From positions 57,162 through 121,161 of the forward strand of contig MEGH01000038.1 of the NCBI GenBank assembly GCA_001725415.1: DNA of 64,000 nucleotides, read 5' to 3'. This document shows positions 13,782 to 21,966 of the stretch, piece by piece. The DNA is from Pseudonocardia sp. SCN 73-27 (GTDB lineage: Bacteria > Actinomycetota > Actinomycetes > Mycobacteriales > Pseudonocardiaceae). Made by a program: the position numbers and the translations under genes. Numbering within the stretch: position 1 is the stretch's first letter; each line of letters begins with the position of its first letter. Below the pieces are notes generated by a model. It was given only the letters and a program-made list of their open reading frames with translations. It did not search any database and was not told the origin of the DNA.

Positions 13782-14907
13782 CACCCGGCGCATCCCGGTC
13801 CTGGACCTGTTACGGGGCATCGCAATCGTCGGGACGTTCGCCTCGAACGCGTGGCTGTTCGCCCACCCCTGCGGCCCGGCGGCGTGGCTCGTCGACAGCC
13901 TCGACGGGACCGCGGCGTCGCCCGTCGAGACGTTCCTGCGGTTCCTGGCCAACGGCAAGTTCCTGGCCCTGCTGACGTTGCTGTTCGGCGTCGGGATGGA
14001 GCTGCAGTTCCGCTCGGCGGCCCGGCGCGGGGTGCGATGGCCGGGCCGCTACCTCGTCCGCGCCGCGGTCCTGTTCGTCGAGGGGCTGCTGCACTACGTG
14101 TTCGTCTTCGAGTTCGACGTGCTCATTGCCTACGCGGTCACGTCGGTGATCGTGGCGTTCCTGATCGGGCGCTCGGACCGGGTCGCGACGGCCTGGATCG
14201 CCGGCGTCGGCGCCCTGCACGTACTGGTGGTCGGCGCGCTCACGGTGGCGCTCGCCGGCGCGCCTGCCGAGCCGGGTGGTCCGCAGCCCGGCAGCTACCT
14301 CGGTCAGGTGGGGGTGCGGCTCGACCAGTTCGGGCTCTACCGCGCCGAGCTCGTGCTGATCGTGCCGTCGGGGATCGCGATGTTCCTGCTCGGGGCGCGG
14401 TTGCTGCGGGCGCGCGCCGTCGCGGCGTCGGAGGCCGGGGCCCGGATCCGGCGGCGGCTGATGGCGATCGGTGCGGTCGCGCTGCCCGTCAACCTGGCGA
14501 CGTCGTTCGCCGGCCCCGACTGGTTCCTCCTCGACCGCTACGTCGTCGCCCCGCTCGTCGCCCTGGGCCTGTTCGGCCTGGTCACGACGCTCGTCCTGCG
14601 CGCACGCCGCGAACCGGGGCCGGTGCAGCGCGGCATGACGGCGGTCGGGCGCACCGCGCTGTCGTGCTACGTCCTGCAGAACCTCGTCGCCGCCGTGCTC
14701 TGCGCGTCCTGGGGGTTCGGGCTCGCCGGCACCCTCGCCGACGCGCGGCCGTGGTGGGTCGTCGGCCTCTGGGCCGGGGTGTGCGGGCTGTTCACCCTGC
14801 TCGCGACGCTGTGGCTGCGCCGCTTCGAGCGTGGCCCGCTGGAGATCGTCCTGCACCGGCTGTACCGGCCCGCGCCTGCCGCCACTCCCGTCGCCGGGCC
14901 GGGATGA
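13774..14907 (+). CDS. DUF418/YeiB-like membrane protein
   Basis: The 377-residue membrane protein matches the YeiB/DUF418 pattern: RIPVLDLLRGIAIVGTFASN at the N-terminus, FLANGKFLALLTLLFGVGMELQ, and the C-terminal DUF418 core (MTAVGRTALSCYVLQNLVA, WLRRFERGPLEIVLHRLY). The N-terminal LDLLRGIAI motif is shared with acyltransferase-3-like proteins, and YeiB-type proteins are thought to act on envelope components; the actual reaction is unknown. It overlaps the preceding membrane-protein gene by 8 bases. Its stop codon abuts the inverted repeat of control module copy B. Confidence 0.85.
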   Translation: MADTRRIPVLDLLRGIAIVGTFASNAWLFAHPCGPAAWLVDSLDGTAASPVETFLRFLANGKFLALLTLLFGVGMELQFRSAARRGVRWPGRYLVRAAVLFVEGLLHYVFVFEFDVLIAYAVTSVIVAFLIGRSDRVATAWIAGVGALHVLVVGALTVALAGAPAEPGGPQPGSYLGQVGVRLDQFGLYRAELVLIVPSGIAMFLLGARLLRARAVAASEAGARIRRRLMAIGAVALPVNLATSFAGPDWFLLDRYVVAPLVALGLFGLVTTLVLRARREPGPVQRGMTAVGRTALSCYVLQNLVAAVLCASWGFGLAGTLADARPWWVVGLWAGVCGLFTLLATLWLRRFERGPLEIVLHRLYRPAPAATPVAGPG

Positions 14908-15044
14908 CGCCCGTGTCCGTCGATCGGAGGACACGGGCGTCGTCCTGCGCGCCGGTCGGTCGGTCGACGGTGCTCCCGGCCTGCGGGGACGAACCTTGAG
15001 GCATCGGGGAAACACCCCCGGAACACCTCGAAGGAGCACCGGCC
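14907..15044 (+). promoter_or_regulatory. Shared upstream control module, copy B
   Basis: The inverted repeat is strongest here: ACGCCCGTGTCC and GGACACGGGCGT (12-bp perfect arms, 10-base centre) at 14907-14940. The same GTCGTCCTGCG, GGTCGGTCGACGGTGCTC and CCTTGAGGCATCGGGG/CACCCCC/CCTCGAAGGAG leader as copy A follows, running into the ATG at 15045. Because the repeat begins at the stop codon of the DUF418 gene it could also end that transcript. Confidence 0.7.
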
Positions 15045-15494
15045 ATGAGCACGACGACCACCCCCGCCAGCACCTCCACCACCGGCACCACCCGGACCCG
15101 CAAGATCGTCGCCTTCTCCGCCGCAGGTGTGGCCGTCGCCGGAATCGTCACCGGCCTGGTGATCGGCTTCAGCAGCGGCTCGACGACCCCCACCACGCCG
15201 CAGCTCGCGCCGATCTCGCACTCGACGGGCTACGTCCCCTCCCACTCCGTCACCCCGGCGAAGCCCGTCACCCCGGTCGCGCCGTCGGCGGCGGTCGAGA
15301 CGCTGCAGAAGGAGCTGGGTCAGCTCAATTACTACGAGGGCCCGGTCACCGGGGTGGTGAACGCGCAGACCACGCAGGCGATCACCTACCTGCAGCGTGA
15401 CGCGCACCTTCCCCAGACCGGGACGATGAACGCCGCCACGCAGGCCGCGCTGGCCAACTTCCTGGCCAACGGCAACAACCAGATGGGCGGCTGA
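15045..15494 (+). CDS. Membrane-anchored peptidoglycan-binding protein, paralogue B
   Basis: This 149-residue paralogue of the protein at 10683 has a Thr-rich N-terminus, one membrane segment (about residues 20-42, IVAFSAAGVAVAGIVTGLVI), a shorter linker and the same C-terminal peptidoglycan-binding domain (VETLQKELGQLNYYEGPVTG). The last 72 residues differ from paralogue A at two positions only (Val for Met in PVTGV, and Gly for Ala at the end), while the first 70 share little beyond composition. It is preceded by control module B and followed by a terminator. A recent duplication or gene conversion of the wall-binding half is the simplest reading. Confidence 0.85.
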   Translation: MSTTTTPASTSTTGTTRTRKIVAFSAAGVAVAGIVTGLVIGFSSGSTTPTTPQLAPISHSTGYVPSHSVTPAKPVTPVAPSAAVETLQKELGQLNYYEGPVTGVVNAQTTQAITYLQRDAHLPQTGTMNAATQAALANFLANGNNQMGG

Positions 15495-15517
15495 GCGAGC
15501 GACCCGCACACCCGGAC

Positions 15518-15544
15518 AGCCCGCGCCCGCACCGGGCGCGGGCT
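15518..15544 (+). terminator. Terminator hairpin after paralogue B
   Basis: A perfect 12-bp stem (AGCCCGCGCCCG and CGGGCGCGGGCT) with a 3-base loop lies between two convergent genes. Confidence 0.75.
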
Positions 15545-15562
15545 CCGTGCTGTCCGGCCCGG

Positions 15563-16210
15563 CTACTCGACCAGGCCGCGCCGCATCCCCTCGGCGACAG
15601 CGGCCGCCCGGTCGGAGACGCCGAGCTTCTCGTAGAGCCGCTGCACGTGCGTCTTCACCGTGCTCACGCCGATGAACAGCTCGCCCGCCACCTGCGGCAC
15701 CGAGAGCCCACGCGCGAAGGCCTGCAGCACCTCGCGCTCGCGTTCCGACAGCGCCGGGCCCGTGGACTGCGCGCGCATCCGGATCTCGCCCGCGAGGCCG
15801 GCCGCCAGCTCCGGCGGCACCACCGTCTTGCCCTTGGCGACGTCGAGCACCGCCTCGACGATCTCGGCCCGCTTCGAGTCCTTGGCCAGGTAGCCGGCCG
15901 CGCCCTCCTGCAACGCCTGGAACACGACGGCGCTCTCGGTGTGCGCCGACAGGATCAGCACCCGCGTCGGCAGCCCGTCGCGCACGGCCGCCCTGACGAT
16001 GCCGAGGCCGTCGATGTCGGGCATCTCGTAGTCGACGAGCGCGACGTCGGGGGAGTGCTCGCGGATCGCGGCGAGGGCCTCGCGGCCGTCGTCGGCCTCG
16101 GCCACGACCTCCACGCGCCCGCTGGTGGTGAGACCACGGGCGACGCCGTCACGGAAGAAGGGATGGTCGTCGGCGACGACCACGCGCACCCGGGCGTCCG
16201 ACGACTCCAT
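15563..16210 (-). CDS. NarL/LuxR-type response regulator (system 2)
   Basis: The 215-residue regulator has a receiver (VRVVVADDHPFFRDGVARGL, Asp60 in VALVDYEMPDIDG, Lys in YLAKDSKRAEIV) and a LuxR-type DNA-binding domain (LSEREREVLQAFARGLSVPQVAGELFIGVSTVKTHVQRLYEKLGV). It is divergent from its presumed partner kinase at 16279 with only 68 bases between them, so both probably share a promoter region. It ends convergent with paralogue B. Confidence 0.93.
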   Translation of the reverse strand: MESSDARVRVVVADDHPFFRDGVARGLTTSGRVEVVAEADDGREALAAIREHSPDVALVDYEMPDIDGLGIVRAAVRDGLPTRVLILSAHTESAVVFQALQEGAAGYLAKDSKRAEIVEAVLDVAKGKTVVPPELAAGLAGEIRMRAQSTGPALSEREREVLQAFARGLSVPQVAGELFIGVSTVKTHVQRLYEKLGVSDRAAAVAEGMRRGLVE

Positions 16211-16278
16211 CGGGCCAGCATAGGGATCTCGGCGTCCGCGGTGGACACTTCGCGGGCAGATCCCGACAGGGAGGTTCC

Positions 16279-17502
16279 ATGCCCGACGCCCCCGAACAGA
16301 CCGCGATCGGCCCCGACGTCCTGCGTGTCGCTATGGACCACGCCCGTCGCGGGGTGAACCTGCAGGTCGCGCTGCGGGGCGTGCTGGTCGCGTTCGTCGC
16401 GTTGACCGTGGTGTTCGTGCCACCGGCGCGCGACGTGTTCGCGTGCGTGCTCGTCGCCGCCGGGTACGCGCTGTGGGCGCTCGCGGTGTTCCTGTGGACG
16501 CGCGGCGGCAGCGACACCCCGGTCCGGCTGGCCTGGGTCGCGTTGCTGATGGACCTGCTGGTCATCGGCTCGCTGACGATGCTCACCGGGCTCTCCACGC
16601 CGCAGAGCTGGACGTCGGACGTGTTCGCCGCGGGGTTCCTGCTCATCCCGGTGCTCGCGGCGACGCAGTTGCGCGCCACCGTCTGCGCGGCCGTCGCGGG
16701 GGCGACTCTGGCCGTGTTCCTGGTCGCGGCGATCGTGACGCAGGAGGCCAACGCCGAGCCGTGGGGCTCACTGCTGCTGCGGACGATGATCGTCGCCGGG
16801 GTGGGGCTCGGCTGTGTGGGGCTGTCCCGGATCCAGCGCTCCCGCGTCGAGACGATCGGCTCGCTCGTCAACGACCGCACCGACCTGCTCGACCAGCTCA
16901 CCGGCATCGAGGAGCACGAGCGCCGGGCGCTGTCGGAGGCGCTGCACGACGGTGCGCTGCAGTACGTCCTGGCCGCCCGCCAGGACCTGGAGGACGCCCG
17001 CGACACCGGCGACGCGGCGTCGTTCGACCGGATCGAGGAGGCGCTGCTGGAGTCGTCGCGGCTGCTGCGGACCACCGTCTCCGAGCTGCACCCGGCCGTC
17101 CTCGACCGGGCGGGGCTGACGGCGGCACTCGGCGATCTCGTCCGCACCGCGGCGGGCCGCGCCGGGTTCGTCGGGGAGGTGTCGACGGACGGCTGGCCCG
17201 ACGAGCGCACCCCGCTGGACGGGATTCTCTACCGAACAGCGCGTGAGCTCGTCGGCAACGCGGCGAAGCACGCGTCGGCGTCCACGCTGCGGCTGTCGCT
17301 CACCGGGTCCGACGGGTGTGCACGGCTGGTCGTCGCCGACGACGGCGTCGGCCTGCCCGCCGACGCGATGACCACCAGCCTGCGCCGTGGCCACATCGGA
17401 CTGGCCTCGCACCGGGTGCGCATCGAGGCCGCAGGCGGCACGTTCACGGCCGCCCCCGCGGCGGAGGGGGGCACCGTGGTGGCGGTCCAGCTACCCCTGT
17501 GA
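16279..17502 (+). CDS. Sensor histidine kinase, NarL-system type (system 2)
   Basis: The 407-residue kinase has six hydrophobic segments in residues 30-185, a dimerisation helix with the phospho-accepting His near residue 223 (EEHERRALSEALHDGALQYV) and an HATPase domain (TARELVGNAAKHASASTLRL, VADDGVGLPADA, HIGLASHRVRIEAAGG). The ALHDGALQ motif places it with the DesK/NreB-like HisKA_3 group. It is divergent from response regulator 2. The TGA stop lies within the first four bases of a 40-bp palindrome, so the repeat itself supplies the end of the gene. Confidence 0.92.
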   Translation: MPDAPEQTAIGPDVLRVAMDHARRGVNLQVALRGVLVAFVALTVVFVPPARDVFACVLVAAGYALWALAVFLWTRGGSDTPVRLAWVALLMDLLVIGSLTMLTGLSTPQSWTSDVFAAGFLLIPVLAATQLRATVCAAVAGATLAVFLVAAIVTQEANAEPWGSLLLRTMIVAGVGLGCVGLSRIQRSRVETIGSLVNDRTDLLDQLTGIEEHERRALSEALHDGALQYVLAARQDLEDARDTGDAASFDRIEEALLESSRLLRTTVSELHPAVLDRAGLTAALGDLVRTAAGRAGFVGEVSTDGWPDERTPLDGILYRTARELVGNAAKHASASTLRLSLTGSDGCARLVVADDGVGLPADAMTTSLRRGHIGLASHRVRIEAAGGTFTAAPAAEGGTVVAVQLPL

Positions 17503-17538
17503 GCGGTGATGGTCGCCATGGCGATCATCACCACTCAC
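17499..17538. repeat. 40-bp palindromic element, copy 2
   Basis: Arms GTGAGCGGTGATGGTCGCCA and TGGCGATCATCACCACTCAC have two mismatches, both transitions that keep G-U pairing on one strand. Its second to fourth bases are the TGA stop of the system 2 kinase. Confidence 0.88.
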
Positions 17539-17550
17539 GACCGCCGCGAT

Positions 17551-17682
17551 CCGTGTCCGCCGATCGGTGGACACGGGCGTCGTCCTCGTCATCGTGCGGT
17601 CGGTCGACGGTGCGGATCCGTTGCGCGCGAGAGCCTTGAGGCATCGGGGAGGAAGCCCCGCAGACCGAATGAGGCGAGTGCG
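17551..17682 (+). promoter_or_regulatory. Shared upstream control module, copy C
   Basis: CCGTGTCC, 10-base centre GCCGATCGGT and GGACACGG form the inverted repeat (17551-17576), followed by GCGTCGTCCTCG, GGTCGGTCGACGGTGCGG and CCTTGAGGCATCGGGG with partner CCCCG. It matches copies A and B up to the leader hairpin, but the ribosome-site end (GAATGAGGCGAGTGCG) is different. It precedes the membrane-protein gene at 17683. Confidence 0.65.
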
Positions 17683-18351
17683 ATGACCACGACGATGGAG
17701 AACCGCTACTGGGACGGCGACACCGAGCGTATGGCGCCGGTCGGGCAGCAGGTCCGCACCGCCGTCCCGCCGCGGGCGGCCGCTCCGGAGCAGGGCTACG
17801 ACCGGCAGCGCGGCTACGAGGCGCAGCACGGGTTCTCCGGCGAGCGTCGCTACGGCTACGACGGAGCCTCGGCCGCCGTCCCGCCGGCCGCCCCGATCAA
17901 CGTCGAGCCGGTCGAGCACCGCCCTGTCGTCGACGCCACGCGCCTCTGGGCCGGCGGCCTCGCCACCGCTGTCGTGGCAGCGTTGATCGGGCTGGTCGGA
18001 GTCCTCGTCGTCCGGGTGGCCTTCCACGTCGCGCTCTACGCACCGGCCGGTTCGGCGGCGCTGGGGTCGTCGGCCTCGGTGACAACTCTCTGCCTGGTCG
18101 CCGCCGGCGCCGCGCTCGCCGCGACGGGCCTCGCCCACCTGCTCCTGCTGTCGACGCCGCGCCCGCTGGCCTACCTCGGCTGGATCGTCGGCCTCACGAC
18201 CGCCGTCGCCGTGGTGATCCCCTTCCTCGGCGCGACGGCGCTGGCCGTCACCGGTGCCGCCGCGGTGATCCACCTGATCATCGGCCTGGCGATCGGGACG
18301 CTCGTCGCCGGCTCGGCCGCCGCCGCGACCCGCAGCGGCCGGCTCCACTGA
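17683..18351 (+). CDS. Four-helix membrane protein with Tyr/Arg-rich N-terminus (DUF6069-like)
   Basis: The 222-residue protein has a hydrophilic N-terminal region (about 80 residues, with QGYDRQRGYEAQHG and RRYGYDG) followed by four membrane segments (LWAGGLATAVVAALIGLVGV, SSASVTTLCLVAAGAALAAT, LAYLGWIVGLTTAVAVVIPF, AVIHLIIGLAIGTLVAG). The membrane part resembles the DUF6069 family from memory of the pattern; no function is known for that family. It has the third copy of the shared upstream module, tying its regulation to the two peptidoglycan-binding paralogues. A terminator hairpin follows. Confidence 0.7.
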   Translation: MTTTMENRYWDGDTERMAPVGQQVRTAVPPRAAAPEQGYDRQRGYEAQHGFSGERRYGYDGASAAVPPAAPINVEPVEHRPVVDATRLWAGGLATAVVAALIGLVGVLVVRVAFHVALYAPAGSAALGSSASVTTLCLVAAGAALAATGLAHLLLLSTPRPLAYLGWIVGLTTAVAVVIPFLGATALAVTGAAAVIHLIIGLAIGTLVAGSAAAATRSGRLH

Positions 18352-18401
18352 TCGGGCACATCGAGACCTGATCGCGACTCCGACCCGGCAGTCTCGACCT
18401 C

Positions 18402-18441
18402 GCGCCCTCGCACCGGACCCACCAGCCCGGTGCGGGGGCGC
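18402..18441 (+). terminator. Terminator hairpin after 17683 gene
   Basis: GCGCCCTCGCACCGG and CCGGTGCGGGGGCGC form a 15-bp stem with one wobble around a 10-base loop. Confidence 0.7.
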
Positions 18442-18512
18442 CTTCCTGTGCGCGGAACCGAGTCGTCGTTAGAACCTTGACTACGCTCCCCGTCGGGGGC
18501 AGTGTCCCCGGT

Positions 18513-20462
18513 GTGGCCTCACCGTTGACGCGCCTGTTCGAGCCCGTGCAGATGGGGAACGTGCGGCTGCGCAACCGCATCGTCATGGCCGGTCACGGCA
18601 GCCGGTTCGTCGACCCGCACGAGCACGCGCTGGCCGAACGGCAGGCCCACTACCTGGCCGAACGAGCCCGCGGCGGCGTCGGGCTGATCATCCAGGGCTC
18701 CGGCATCGTGCACCCGACCGGCCTGACCTTCGGCGGCATCAACCAGGTCTGGGACGACGCCGGCATCGCCCCCTACGCCCGCGTCGTCGACGCCGTCCAC
18801 GCGCACGACGCCGCGATCTTCGCCCAGCTGTCCCACCTCGGACGCCAGGGCAGCGGCTTTCCCAGCCACCGCGAGCTGTGGGCGCCCTCGGCCGTGCCCG
18901 ACCCGTCGAGCCGCGTCGTGCCCCACGCGATGACGCGCGCCGACATCTCCGAGCTCGTCGAGTCCTACCGGTCGGCAGCGCGGCGCTTCCTCGCCGCGGG
19001 GTTCGACGGCCTCGAGGTCTACATGGCCCACGGCTACCTGTTGTGCTCCTTCCTCTCCCGCTTCAGCAACACCCGCACCGACGAGTACGGCGGCTCGCTG
19101 GAGAACCGGATGCGGCTGCCGCTGCGGGTGCTCGCCGAGGTTCGCGAGGTCGCCGGGCCGGACGTGCCCGTCGGCATCCGGGTGTCCGGCGACGAGTTCG
19201 TCCCCGGCGGCCTGGAGATCGACGAGAGCCGCGAGATCGTCGCCCGGCTCCTCGACGCCGTGCCGACCCACTACGTGAGCGTCAGCCAGTCCAACTACGC
19301 CTCGATCGACCGTCAGATCCCCGACATGAGCTACCGGCAGGCGCCGTTCGTGCACCTCGCCGGCTCGATCCGCGAGGTCACGGGCGGGGTGCCGGTGTTC
19401 GCGGTCGCCCGCGTCGTCTCCGCGGAGAAGGCCGAGGAGCTGATCGTCGACGGCACCGCCGACCTGGTGTGCCTGGTCCGCCCCCTGATCGCCGACCCCG
19501 AGCTGCCGAACAAGGCCCGAGACGGCCGCCTCGACGAGATCCGGCCCTGCATCTCGTGCAACGTCGGCTGCCGCGGCGGGCCCCATCGCGGCGTCCCGGT
19601 CGCGTGCCTGGTCAACCCCGTCGTCGGCTTCGAGAAGCAGTGGGGCGGCGAACTGCCTGTCGTCGACGAACCGCGCCACGTGGTCGTCGTCGGCGGCGGG
19701 CCGGGCGGGCTGAAGACGGCCGAGACCGCGGCCCTGCGCGGGCACCGCGTCACGCTGCTGGAGGCCTCCGACCGGCTGGGTGGACAGGTGCTCGTCGCCG
19801 CCGCCGCGATGCCCTACCGCGACGAGTTCGCGGGGGCGACGAGGTTCCTCGAACACCAGCTCGCCCGCCTCGACGTGGACGTGCGGGTGGGCGTGCGCGC
19901 CGGGGTGCCGGAGATCCTCGCGCTGGACCCGGACCTCGTCGTCGTCGCCACGGGCTCGACGCCCGGCACGCCCCCGGTCCCCGGCGGTGCCGGTGCGGTC
20001 AGCGCCCACGACGCCATCACCCACGGGGTGCACGGCGAGCGGGTCGTCGTCCTCGACTCCGGCGAGGCCGACTGGAAGGTCCTCACCACCTGCGAGCGCC
20101 TCGCCGCGGACGGACACGTCGTCACCCTCATCACGCCGGTCCCCGCCGGGGCCGAGCTCGACGCGTTCTCCCGGCCGCCGATGATGCGCCGCCTCGGCGC
20201 GGCGAAGGTCCGGATCCGGGAGAGCCACACCGTGCTGTCCATCGAGGACGGACAGGTGCGCTCGCGCGACAACTGGACCGGCGAGCAGGTAGTAGACGAC
20301 GCCGACGCGGTCGTTGCCGCGTGGTACGGCGTGGCCTCCGACGCGCTGGTCGGAGAGCTTGCGGCGCAGGGGATTCAGGTCCGGGCCGTGGGCGACGCGC
20401 TCGCCCCGCGCCGGGCCATCGACGCGATCTGGGACGGGTTCCGAGTGGGGGTGGAAGCATGA
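18513..20462 (+). CDS. Old yellow enzyme/2,4-dienoyl-CoA reductase family flavoprotein
   Basis: This FadH-type multidomain enzyme has an N-terminal FMN TIM barrel (LTRLFEPVQMGNVRLRNRIVMAGH, SRFSNTRTDEYGGSLENRMR), a [4Fe-4S] motif (CISCNVGCRGG and later Cys) and C-terminal FAD/NAD(P)-binding domains (VVVVGGGPGGLKTAETAALRG). Members reduce enals, dienoyl-CoAs or demethylate N-methyl compounds; the substrate here is unknown. I take GTG 18513 (VASPLTRLFEP) as start because homologues begin near there; TTG 18477 would add 12 residues. The stop overlaps the SDR start (ATGA), so a flavin reductase and a short-chain dehydrogenase are made together. Confidence 0.9.
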   Translation: MASPLTRLFEPVQMGNVRLRNRIVMAGHGSRFVDPHEHALAERQAHYLAERARGGVGLIIQGSGIVHPTGLTFGGINQVWDDAGIAPYARVVDAVHAHDAAIFAQLSHLGRQGSGFPSHRELWAPSAVPDPSSRVVPHAMTRADISELVESYRSAARRFLAAGFDGLEVYMAHGYLLCSFLSRFSNTRTDEYGGSLENRMRLPLRVLAEVREVAGPDVPVGIRVSGDEFVPGGLEIDESREIVARLLDAVPTHYVSVSQSNYASIDRQIPDMSYRQAPFVHLAGSIREVTGGVPVFAVARVVSAEKAEELIVDGTADLVCLVRPLIADPELPNKARDGRLDEIRPCISCNVGCRGGPHRGVPVACLVNPVVGFEKQWGGELPVVDEPRHVVVVGGGPGGLKTAETAALRGHRVTLLEASDRLGGQVLVAAAAMPYRDEFAGATRFLEHQLARLDVDVRVGVRAGVPEILALDPDLVVVATGSTPGTPPVPGGAGAVSAHDAITHGVHGERVVVLDSGEADWKVLTTCERLAADGHVVTLITPVPAGAELDAFSRPPMMRRLGAAKVRIRESHTVLSIEDGQVRSRDNWTGEQVVDDADAVVAAWYGVASDALVGELAAQGIQVRAVGDALAPRRAIDAIWDGFRVGVEA

Positions 20463-21208
20463 AGACGGTGCTCGTGACGGGTGCGGGCGGCGGGATCGGC
20501 GCGGGGATCGCCCGGGTCCTGGCGTCGCGGGACTGGCACGTGGTGGTGAACGACGTGTCCGTGGACGGGGCGGAGAAGGTCGCGGCCGACATCGGTGGGA
20601 CGGCGCTGCCCGGTGACGTGACCACCGACCCGGCGGCGCTGGTCGAGGCGGCGGTGGCCGTCAACGGCGGGCTCGACGGGCTGGTCAACAACGCCGGGAT
20701 CATCCGCCGCGGCCCGCTGTCCTCGCTGGATGCGGCGGACGTCGACGCGGTGCTGGGGGTCAACCTGCGCGCGGTCGTCGCGCTCTCGGCCGCCGCGCTG
20801 CCGCACCTGTCCGCGACGGGCGGGTCGATCGTCAACATCGCGTCGATGGCGGCGGAGGTGCCGCAGCTGGGCGGGGGTATGTACGCGGCGTCGAAGGCCG
20901 GGGTGGCGTCGTTCACCCGGCAGGCGGCCGTCGAGTGGGGTGCGCAGGGCGTGCGGGTCAACGCCATCGGCCCCGGCATGATCCGCACCGAGATGGCCGA
21001 GGCCGTCTACGCCGACCCGGTCATGTACGAGCGCCGCCGCGCGCTCATCCCTGTCGGGCGGATCGGGGCGCCGGAGGACATCGGCCGCGTCGTCGCCTTC
21101 CTGCTCTCCGACGACGCCGGCTACGTCAGCGGCCAGCACATCCTCGTCGACGGCGCCCTCACTCAGACCTTGATGGCCCACTTCCCGCAGCCGGGCGACA
21201 CCGCGTAA
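20459..21208 (+). CDS. Short-chain dehydrogenase/reductase
   Basis: The 249-residue classical SDR has the TGAGGGIG cofactor motif at the N-terminus, NNAG (LVNNAGIIRRG), the catalytic Ser (IVNIASMAAEV) and YAASK with Tyr and Lys, and the C-terminal GYVSGQHILVDGA. It would interconvert an alcohol and a ketone with NAD(P). It lacks the insertion typical of mycofactocin-coupled SDRs. It is coupled to the flavin oxidoreductase by an ATGA overlap. A small hairpin (CGAAAC/GTTTCG at 21212-21232) follows the stop. Confidence 0.93.
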   Translation: MKTVLVTGAGGGIGAGIARVLASRDWHVVVNDVSVDGAEKVAADIGGTALPGDVTTDPAALVEAAVAVNGGLDGLVNNAGIIRRGPLSSLDAADVDAVLGVNLRAVVALSAAALPHLSATGGSIVNIASMAAEVPQLGGGMYAASKAGVASFTRQAAVEWGAQGVRVNAIGPGMIRTEMAEAVYADPVMYERRRALIPVGRIGAPEDIGRVVAFLLSDDAGYVSGQHILVDGALTQTLMAHFPQPGDTA

Positions 21209-21267
21209 CCGCCGAAACGTGAGTGCTGTTTCGCGGGCCGCGGACAGCTCTCCTGTTGGTCTCGGCG

Positions 21268-21966
21268 TCAGAGGTCGACGACGAGCCAGCCGCCGTGGTG
21301 CTCCGCCACGGTGAAGGGGCGGCCTGTCGTGTGGCCCAGGGTGTGGAGGTCGGCCAGGTCGAAGCGGCGGACGTGGCCCCAGGTGCGGTCGGGCTCGTCC
21401 TCGAACGGCACCGCCACGACGACGCGCTGCCGCGCGACCCGCAGCATCTCCGCCAGCACCTGCTGTCCCGCACGTGGGGGCAGGTGTTCGAGCAGGTGGA
21501 CGGCGAACAGCGTGTCGGCCGACCTGGAGGCGAGCGGGACGGCGGTGGCGTCGGCGGCCATCGCGTGCACGGGACGGCCGAGGCGCCGTGACATCCGGGC
21601 GAGCAGCGCGGCCGTGCCCGGCACCAGGTCGAGCGCCGTGACCCGGTGGCCCGCGGCGGCCAGTCGCAGCGACAGGAACCCGAAGCAGCACCCGAGCTCG
21701 ACGACGTCCCCGATCGCGAGCCCTGCTGCCCGCTCGTGCACCGGCGCGATCTCGGCGCACGTGCCGGAGACCCGTGCGCGGGTCTCCAGCGCGCCGAGGG
21801 TGTTGCGGTAGAAGGCGAGCCAGGCCTCGTCGGGATCGTCGGCAGCCGCGGTGACGACGGCGACGAACGCCGCCTCGAACGCCTCCGGCGACAGGACGCC
21901 CGGCGCCACGAGGGTGCGCGCGAGCCAGCCGGCGAGGTCGTTGTCGAGCCGGTCGAGAGTGATCAT
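21268..21966 (-). CDS. SAM-dependent methyltransferase, possible mycofactocin methyltransferase MftM
   Basis: The 232-residue class I methyltransferase has the SAM motif VVELGCCFGFLSLRLAAAGH, an acidic second strand (VTALDLVPGTAALLA) and FAVHLLEHLPPRAGQQVLAEML. The N-terminal part (EAWLAFYRNTLGALETRARV) and the ELGCCFGFL form resemble, as I recall it, MftM, which methylates the glucan chain of mycofactocin and is often encoded away from the core cluster. With mftA-C, E and F in this window, that role is plausible but unproven. The gene stands alone. Methyltransferase: sure. MftM: tentative. Confidence 0.8.
   Translation of the reverse strand: MITLDRLDNDLAGWLARTLVAPGVLSPEAFEAAFVAVVTAAADDPDEAWLAFYRNTLGALETRARVSGTCAEIAPVHERAAGLAIGDVVELGCCFGFLSLRLAAAGHRVTALDLVPGTAALLARMSRRLGRPVHAMAADATAVPLASRSADTLFAVHLLEHLPPRAGQQVLAEMLRVARQRVVVAVPFEDEPDRTWGHVRRFDLADLHTLGHTTGRPFTVAEHHGGWLVVDL

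Noticed and set aside
18477-18512. TTG start for the flavin oxidoreductase at 18477
   Set aside because: It adds residues absent from the family; GTG 18513 fits better, though neither has a strong ribosome site.
20459-21208. Mycofactocin-coupled SDR
   Set aside because: It is a normal-length classical SDR without the insertion typical of that subfamily.
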